Shown piece after piece: positions 59,354 through 64,000 of a DNA stretch of 64,000 bases. The notes under the pieces are model-generated. The model did no database searches and was not told the origin of the DNA. It was given only the letters and a program-made list of their open reading frames with translations. The stretch spans positions 124,001 through 188,000 of the forward strand of contig RAYQ01000006.1 in assembly GCA_003612395.1 (NCBI GenBank). Reading direction: 5' to 3'. The position numbers and the translations under genes were made by a program. Positions within the stretch are counted from its first letter, which is position 1. Every line of letters begins with the position of its first letter. This DNA is from Parablautia intestinalis (GTDB lineage: Bacteria; Bacillota; Clostridia; Lachnospirales; Lachnospiraceae).

Positions 59354-59929
59354 TTGGAAGAGCTGAAAATGGAAAGTAAAAAGATTATCATGCAGCAGTT
59401 TTTTGAGAATGTGGGCGGCAGCAGGCTCCTGGATTGGTTGGAGGAAGTGGGATATTATACGGCACCGGCTTCCATGAAGCACCATGCTTCCTATGAGGGA
59501 TCGCTATTTGATCACAGCCTTCAGGTAACACATGAGCTGATCATGCTCACTGATAAATTGGGCCTGAAGTGGCAGAGGAAAGAGAGCCCCGCCGTGGTGG
59601 GAATGTTGCATGACGTGTGTAAAATGGATGATTATGTGATACAGCAGGAGGTTGTATCAGTAGACCAGGGCGGCGGGCCGGTATATGGGCCGGGGCAGGC
59701 AGTATGGAATGAGGAGGCGCTGTGGCCAGGGCATGGAGATAAGAGCTTGATCATGCTCATGGGCCACATTGATCTCACGGTGGAAGAAAAGCTATGTATC
59801 CGGTATCACATGGGAGCTTTTGCAGACAGTAAAGAGTGGAAATATTACACGGAAGCTGTGAAACGGTGCCCGAATGTGCTTTATACCCATACGGCGGATA
59901 TGATAGCAACCAAGATCAAGGGGGTGTAA
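59354..59929 (+). CDS. HD-domain phosphohydrolase-like phage protein
   Basis: 191 residues, TTG 59354 with GGAGGG upstream. HD pattern: MKHHASYEGSLFDHSLQVTH (first His), VGMLHDVCKMDDY (His-Asp), MLMGHIDLTVEEKLCIRYHM and a late Asp in HTADMIATKIKG. Resembles HD nucleotidases in phages that adjust nucleotide pools. Substrate unknown. Confidence 0.82.
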   Translation: MEELKMESKKIIMQQFFENVGGSRLLDWLEEVGYYTAPASMKHHASYEGSLFDHSLQVTHELIMLTDKLGLKWQRKESPAVVGMLHDVCKMDDYVIQQEVVSVDQGGGPVYGPGQAVWNEEALWPGHGDKSLIMLMGHIDLTVEEKLCIRYHMGAFADSKEWKYYTEAVKRCPNVLYTHTADMIATKIKGV

Positions 59930-59930
59930 T

Positions 59931-60167
59931 GTGTTCGATATTGAAAAAATGAAGGCCAAAGGAATGGATCCACGGATGATTGAAATATGCAAACAGATCA
60001 ATGAAAACAGTGCAAAGAGAGATTCTTGCCCGCACCATGATTTTGAAAAGGGCAGCAGGCCGGGGGATTACATTTGTAAGAATTGCGGATGTAAAGTGGG
60101 CCCTGATTTTATGGTGGGATATAGGCAAGGGCTGAAGCATGGAAAGGAAGGAGCAGACAATGAATAG
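59931..60167 (+). CDS. Small zinc-ribbon phage protein (78 aa)
   Basis: GTG 59931 with GGGGGTG upstream. CPHHDFEKGSRPGDYICKNC, GCKVGP gives Cys/His pairs for one zinc site. Starts 2 bp after the HD gene and overlaps the ssb start by 8 bp. Confidence 0.65.
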   Translation: MFDIEKMKAKGMDPRMIEICKQINENSAKRDSCPHHDFEKGSRPGDYICKNCGCKVGPDFMVGYRQGLKHGKEGADNE

Positions 60168-60549
60168 CTGTAATTTTATAGGGAGGCTCACAAGGGATCC
60201 GGAAGTGAGATACAGCCAGGGAGAAAAGCCGGTATGTGTGGCAAGGTTTACCCTGGCAGTAGACAGACCGACAAAGAGAGGAAATGAGAGGGAGGCAGAT
60301 TTTCTCACATTCAAGGCATTGGGCGGCAGAGGCGAATTTGTTGAGAAACACCTGAAGAAAGGTATGAGGATCGGAATTTGTGCCAGGGCAGAAAGCGGCT
60401 CCTATGAAAAGAATGGAAACAAGGTATATTACACGGAGTTTATCTGTGAAGGCTTTACATTCTGCGATGGGAAGCAGGGGAGCACCGGCCCGGCAGCAGG
60501 CGGCTACATGGAGCAGCCTGAGGAATATGAAGGGCTCCCATTCAATTAG
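60160..60549 (+). CDS. ssb: Single-stranded DNA-binding protein
   Basis: 129 residues from ATG 60160, AAGGAG at 7 nt. OB fold: MNSCNFIGRLTRDPEVRYSQ, VARFTLAVDRPTKR, DFLTFKALGGRGEFVEKHLK, GMRIGICARAESGSYE, and a short acidic tail ending EEYEGLPFN, matching the SSB tip that recruits partner proteins. Coats single-stranded DNA in phage replication. Confidence 0.95.
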   Translation: MNSCNFIGRLTRDPEVRYSQGEKPVCVARFTLAVDRPTKRGNEREADFLTFKALGGRGEFVEKHLKKGMRIGICARAESGSYEKNGNKVYYTEFICEGFTFCDGKQGSTGPAAGGYMEQPEEYEGLPFN

Positions 60550-60562
60550 GAGGTGCTGAAGG

Positions 60563-61012
60563 GTGACAAAAAGTGAGTTAGAGCAATTATTGGATCTCAG
60601 GAAGGAGATCCAGGAGTTGGATGCAAAGGTTGAAAAAATGCAGGGGCAGCGGGTGGGAAAAGTAATGGATAGAGTACACGCTTCAATGCCTGAATTTCCT
60701 TATGTATACACAACCAAGACAATAACCGGGGTAGACAACAAAGGAAGCCGGAAGCGCCGGAGGGAGTTGACAGAGAGTGAGCTCCTTTTGTTGAAGCGGC
60801 GGCAGCAGGCGGTGGATGCAGAGTTTAAAATATCTCAGTACATAAAGAGCATAAATGACAGCAGGATCCGGAGAATTATAAGCCTGAGGTATGAAGAGGG
60901 GCTCTCCTGGGATAAAGTGGCCGCCGCCATGAACTGTGATCGAACATACCCGGAGAAGCTGCTCACTAAGTACCTGAAGGAACACCCGGAAAAGAAAAAG
61001 AGAAAAAGTTGA
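60563..61012 (+). CDS. Sigma-70-region-4-like late regulator (DUF1492/ArpU-like)
   Basis: 149 residues, GTG 60563. N-terminal coiled coil (LRKEIQELDAKVEKMQGQRV), a basic middle and a C-terminal HTH: IRRIISLRYEEGLSWDKVAA, AMNCDRTYPEKLL. This is the region-4-type fold of ArpU/RinA-like activators that turn on phage late genes. It is the last gene before a terminator and the packaging genes, the usual place for such activators. Confidence 0.8.
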   Translation: MTKSELEQLLDLRKEIQELDAKVEKMQGQRVGKVMDRVHASMPEFPYVYTTKTITGVDNKGSRKRRRELTESELLLLKRRQQAVDAEFKISQYIKSINDSRIRRIISLRYEEGLSWDKVAAAMNCDRTYPEKLLTKYLKEHPEKKKRKS

Positions 61013-61104
61013 AAGTTTCTCACAATTCTCATTTTAAATGATCTATAATGCTATCAGGTGAAAATTTGTTGGCTTATCCCCTTATGAATTGAAACCTGAA
61101 GGAA

Positions 61105-61138
61105 AGGGCATCCCGCCTCAGTGCGTGGGTGCCTTTTT
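61105..61138 (+). terminator. Terminator between early and late regions
   Basis: GGCATCCCGC (61107-61116) pairs with GCGTGGGTGCC (61123-61133) with a small bulge, followed by TTTTT. A TATAAT at 61044-61049 upstream lacks a good -35, as expected for an activator-dependent late promoter. Confidence 0.7.
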
Positions 61139-61160
61139 CGTGTGCAAAGGAGGGGGAAGG

Positions 61161-61454
61161 GTGAACGTACAAGGGAAAATCAATAATTTACTGAAGGCCC
61201 TGAGGCAGCAGGGCATTGTATACAAGATAAATACTCAGCAATTTTATTCAGAGAGCCAGGGGCAGCTATGCACAAAGCTGATTTTATGGGAGGAGCACCC
61301 GAACCGGGATGGAGAGGTTTTCTTCAGTAAGGTGAAGTTGCTGAAATACCTGGCAGAGAAGTGGAAGGAAGTGAATGGGCATGGAAGGGCAGCAGATGGA
61401 GAGAATGAAGGAACTGAAGCAGCTAATGAGCGAAAAGCAGGCGGCATTCTGTGA
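61161..61454 (+). CDS. Small phage protein before terS (97 aa)
   Basis: GTG 61161 with AGGAGGGGGAAG upstream; an earlier in-frame ATG at 61089 would cross the terminator. VNVQGKINNLLKALRQQGIV, YKINTQQFYSESQGQLCTKL. Helix-strand pattern; unrecognised. Overlaps terS by 80 bp in another frame, so its last 26 residues may not matter. Confidence 0.6.
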   Translation: MNVQGKINNLLKALRQQGIVYKINTQQFYSESQGQLCTKLILWEEHPNRDGEVFFSKVKLLKYLAEKWKEVNGHGRAADGENEGTEAANERKAGGIL

Positions 61455-61824
61455 TCATTACATTACCACACTGAATGCCACGGAGGCCGCAAAACTGGCC
61501 GGATATTCCGAAAAAACGGCAAAAGCCATGGGAAGTGAAAACCTGACAAAACCTTACCTAAAAGAATATATAGATTTGCGGCTTGCAGAACTGGAAGAGA
61601 AAAGGGTGGCAAGCGCTGAGGAGGTGCTGCAATATCTCACAAGGGTAATGAGAGGAGAGGAGCGGGATCAATTTGATTTGGATCCTTCCCTTCAGGACAG
61701 AACCAAGGCGGCAGAGCTATTGGGCAAAAGATACCGGCTATTTGTGGATAAGCAGGAGATCACCGGGAAATTGGAGCCCGTCACCATTATAAACGATATA
61801 CCAAGGGCACCGAATGGAGATTAG
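61375..61824 (+). CDS. terS: Terminase small subunit
   Basis: 149 residues (ATG 61375; ATGs at 61381, 61396 and 61405 are alternatives). SEKQAAFCDHYITTLNATEA, AKLAGYSEKTAKAMGSENLT is the HTH of the Terminase_2 family, followed by a central oligomerisation helix and RYRLFVDKQEITG. Recognises pac DNA and recruits the large subunit. Overlaps terL by 11 bp. Confidence 0.9.
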   Translation: MGMEGQQMERMKELKQLMSEKQAAFCDHYITTLNATEAAKLAGYSEKTAKAMGSENLTKPYLKEYIDLRLAELEEKRVASAEEVLQYLTRVMRGEERDQFDLDPSLQDRTKAAELLGKRYRLFVDKQEITGKLEPVTIINDIPRAPNGD

Positions 61825-63082
61825 ACTATCTGATCTCATTGCACCACAATTCTATGATATTCATTGGGATATTTTGGAGGGTAAACATACCCACTATAAG
61901 CTATACGGAGGCAGAGGCTCAACAAAATCCTCTTTCGTGAGCCTAGAAATAATTTACGGCATGATGCAGGATCCCAATGCAAATGCCGCCTGCTTTCGGA
62001 AAGTGGGGAACACCCTGGCAGAGAGTGTGTTTGAGCAGCTCTTGTGGGCCATAGACGCTCTTGAAGTAGGCCACTTGTGGAAAGTCACGCTCTCCCCGCT
62101 GAGGCTCACATATAAGCCAACGGGGCAGCGGATTGTGTTCAGGGGTTGTGATGATCCTAACAAGTCAAAGTCAATCAAGCTGAGGAAGGGTTATTTTAAA
62201 TATATATGGTATGAGGAAAGGGCTGAGTTTGAAGGGGATGAAGATGAAAGAAAAATAAACCAGTCCTTAATGCGTGGCGGTGATAAGTATGTGGTATTTT
62301 ACACATGGAACCCGCCAAAGAGCCTCAATTCATGGGTGAATCAGGATGTGCTTCAGGTGAGGGCTGACACCTTATGCAGCCATTCCACCTATTTGACAGT
62401 GCCCAGGAGTTGGTTGGGAGAGCAATTCTTCATTGAGGCTGAAGAGCTCAAAAAGCGGAAAAGAATGGCATACCGGCATGAGTACCTGGGAGAGGCTACT
62501 GGAACCGGTGGAAAAGTATTTGATAATGTGATTCTGAGGGAGATCACGGATGAAGAGATAGCGATCTTTGATAGGATTAAGCAAGGCCTGGATTTTGGTT
62601 TTGCGGCGGATCCGCTTGCGTTTGAAAGAATGCACCTGAATAAGAAGCAGAGGCGGCTTTATATCTTTGCTGAGCTGTACCAGGTGAACCTTAAAACCCG
62701 GAAGGCCGTGGCAGAGATAAAGAAACTAAACCCGGACAATAAGATCATAACAGCAGATTCAGAGGAGCCCCGCTCCATATCTTCCTTCAATGAGTTGGGC
62801 CTGAGGGTGTACCCGGCCAAGAAGGGGCCCGGATCGGTGGATTTTGGTGTGGCTTATTTGTCTGACGATTTGGATGAGATAATCATTGATCCGGTGAGGT
62901 GCCCGAATGCGGCCCGTGAGTTTTCCTCATACGAACTGGAAAAGGACAAAAACGGGAATTTTAAAGGATCGTACCCTGACAAAGACAACCATTCGATCGA
63001 TGCATGTCGCTATGCCCTAGAGGATGAAATGGTAAATAAAAAGGCCAAGATACGGAATAAGGCCAAGAGGGGCCTGAGATAG
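61814..63082 (+). CDS. terL: PBSX-family terminase large subunit
   Basis: 422 residues. ATPase domain with Walker A YGGRGSTKSSFVSLEIIYG, KYIWYEERAEFEGD (Walker B followed by acidic catalytic residue) and FYTWNPPKS. Nuclease domain with GLDFGFAADPLAF, ITADSEEPRSISSF and PDKDNHSIDACRYALED giving the RNase H-type Asp triad. Packages DNA into the prohead and cuts it. Length is normal. Confidence 0.95.
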   Translation: MEIRLSDLIAPQFYDIHWDILEGKHTHYKLYGGRGSTKSSFVSLEIIYGMMQDPNANAACFRKVGNTLAESVFEQLLWAIDALEVGHLWKVTLSPLRLTYKPTGQRIVFRGCDDPNKSKSIKLRKGYFKYIWYEERAEFEGDEDERKINQSLMRGGDKYVVFYTWNPPKSLNSWVNQDVLQVRADTLCSHSTYLTVPRSWLGEQFFIEAEELKKRKRMAYRHEYLGEATGTGGKVFDNVILREITDEEIAIFDRIKQGLDFGFAADPLAFERMHLNKKQRRLYIFAELYQVNLKTRKAVAEIKKLNPDNKIITADSEEPRSISSFNELGLRVYPAKKGPGSVDFGVAYLSDDLDEIIIDPVRCPNAAREFSSYELEKDKNGNFKGSYPDKDNHSIDACRYALEDEMVNKKAKIRNKAKRGLR

Positions 63083-63093
63083 GAGGGAGCAGA

Positions 63094-64000
63094 GTGGAGC
63101 GCTTTACATATCCGGCAGAACAATTTGACGAAAGAAATCTAAATAAAAGCATTATTCTCACATTGGTAAAGAAGCATGAGGGCATGGTGGCCCGCCTGCT
63201 GAAAAATAAAAGGTATTATGATGGGCACCATAAAATTGAGGAGCGGAAGCGGGAGAAGGAGGCACCCAATAGCAAAGTAACATGCAACCATGCCAAAGAT
63301 ATTTCAGACACGGCCACGGGGTACTTCATGGGGAACCCGGTCACATACTCAAACAGCGGGCAGCAGGACATTGATCCGCTACTCACAGCCTTTGACAATG
63401 CCAATGTGGATGACGTGGATGCGGATAATGCGTTAGATATGAGTATTTTTGGACTGGCCTATGAATATGTGTATGCAAAAGAGGGAGAGGCGGCCCCCGT
63501 TTCCAAGAATATCTCTCCATTATCCACCTTCATAGTGGTGGATGACACCATAGAAGAAAATGAGCTCTGTGGGGTGTACTACTACAAGAAAAAGAACTCT
63601 GTGCAGGACACATATACATATGTGGCCACGGTGAGCACAGCCAACTATACATATGTGCTGAATATTCTTGACAGCGGATCGGACATTTCCCAACTTGTGA
63701 CAGAGGAGCCGGTGCAGCATTATTTTGGTGAGCCTCAGATCATAGAGTATCTGAACAATAAAGAGGCCATAGGGGATTTTGAGCAGCAGATCCCTTTGAT
63801 AGACGCATACAACACTTTAATGAGTGACCGGATCAATGATAAAGAGCAATTCATTGATGCGGTGCTTGTCTTGTATGGGGCTATTTTAGGGGATGATGAA
63901 GAGGAAACCACGGAGGCACAAAAGAAGCTGAGAGAGAATAAGCTCCTGGAACTGCCTGAGGACGCAAAAGCGGAATACCTGAGCAGGCAAATGGATGAAA
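63094..64000 (+). CDS. SPP1-type phage portal protein (3' end outside window)
   Basis: GTG 63094 with GGAGGGAG upstream; open to the right edge (302 codons). KRYYDGHHKIEERKREKEAP, NHAKDISDTATGYFMGNPVT, FGLAYEYVYAKEGE and LIDAYNTLMSDRINDKEQFI are typical of the SPP1 Gp6-like portal family. Forms the dodecameric ring at the head vertex and follows terL, as usual. Confidence 0.93.
   Translation, partial: MERFTYPAEQFDERNLNKSIILTLVKKHEGMVARLLKNKRYYDGHHKIEERKREKEAPNSKVTCNHAKDISDTATGYFMGNPVTYSNSGQQDIDPLLTAFDNANVDDVDADNALDMSIFGLAYEYVYAKEGEAAPVSKNISPLSTFIVVDDTIEENELCGVYYYKKKNSVQDTYTYVATVSTANYTYVLNILDSGSDISQLVTEEPVQHYFGEPQIIEYLNNKEAIGDFEQQIPLIDAYNTLMSDRINDKEQFIDAVLVLYGAILGDDEEETTEAQKKLRENKLLELPEDAKAEYLSRQMDE

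Larger units (their letters stand above)
47580..64000 (+). mobile_element. Tailed-phage prophage, left ~16.4 kb (right end beyond window)
   Basis: Order: serine recombinase, TM2 protein, CI-like repressor (minus strand), then + strand early replication/modification genes, late regulator, terminator, terS, terL, portal. This is the standard temperate siphophage map of Firmicutes. The region is higher in GC than the host part, with short, tightly packed genes, frequent TTG/GTG starts and 4-20 bp overlaps. SPP1-type portal and PBSX-type terminase suggest headful (pac) packaging (inference). Confidence 0.92.

Overview
The window is a low-GC Firmicute chromosome segment, most likely from Lachnospiraceae/Clostridia. 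The evidence is family resemblance: AraM-type glycerol-1-phosphate dehydrogenase, a DUF6240-like flagellar protein, YaaL/BofA sporulation genes, a CpaE/CpaF (Tad) pair and an Lsa-like ABC-F protein. The right quarter (about 47.6 kb to the end) is the left part of a tailed-phage prophage with visibly higher GC and dense, overlapping + strand genes.

Host part, left to right: end of gyrB, gyrA and a flotillin (1-4.8 kb); an arabinose locus with a GntR/LacI-type AraR regulator, araA, an FGGY kinase and araD (4.9-10.1 kb); an Lsa-like ABC-F gene behind a textbook attenuation leader with its own short leader peptide (10.1-12.1 kb); an AraC-type gene broken by an amber codon; a minus-strand membrane/HTH operon (DUF4173, YozG-like, DUF2975); a DUF1538 membrane protein paired with a tandem PII-like protein; exonuclease III; a lipoprotein; an MBOAT plus SGNH-like pair behind four 26-bp tandem repeats; murG; rlmI; a second sugar locus (araM plus classical araB); a 10-TM metal-transporter homologue; tRNA-Lys(CTT); tatD, rsmA, a large TPR protein with a degenerate ATPase-like end, and glgB; flagellin with a FliS-like chaperone and a FliK-like protein; then YaaL, BofA and the first two genes of a Tad pilus locus.

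Prophage: a large serine recombinase lies against the 3' end of a cpaF/tadA gene that is cut just after its conserved 'LRMRPE' segment, so the phage appears integrated in the pilus-assembly ATPase gene. Next come a TM2 membrane protein, a CI-like repressor, a compact divergent switch (consensus TTGACA-N17-TATAAT with three GGCAxAGGGCAC repeats), early genes (HUH Rep-like protein, degenerate RNase H-like protein, two DNA methyltransferases, YopX, HD hydrolase, SSB, SleB-like hydrolase), a sigma-like late regulator followed by a terminator, and the packaging genes terS, terL and portal. The prophage runs off the right edge.

Most interesting: the fully drawable attenuator of the ABC-F gene; the prophage inside cpaF; a dispersed repeat of about 40 bp in five copies; the 26-bp tandem repeat that supplies an RBS; the DUF1538-PII pair; and a strand-biased 9-mer (GGCAGCAGG) spread in all codon phases through the prophage. 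All statements come from reading the sequence; no database search was run.
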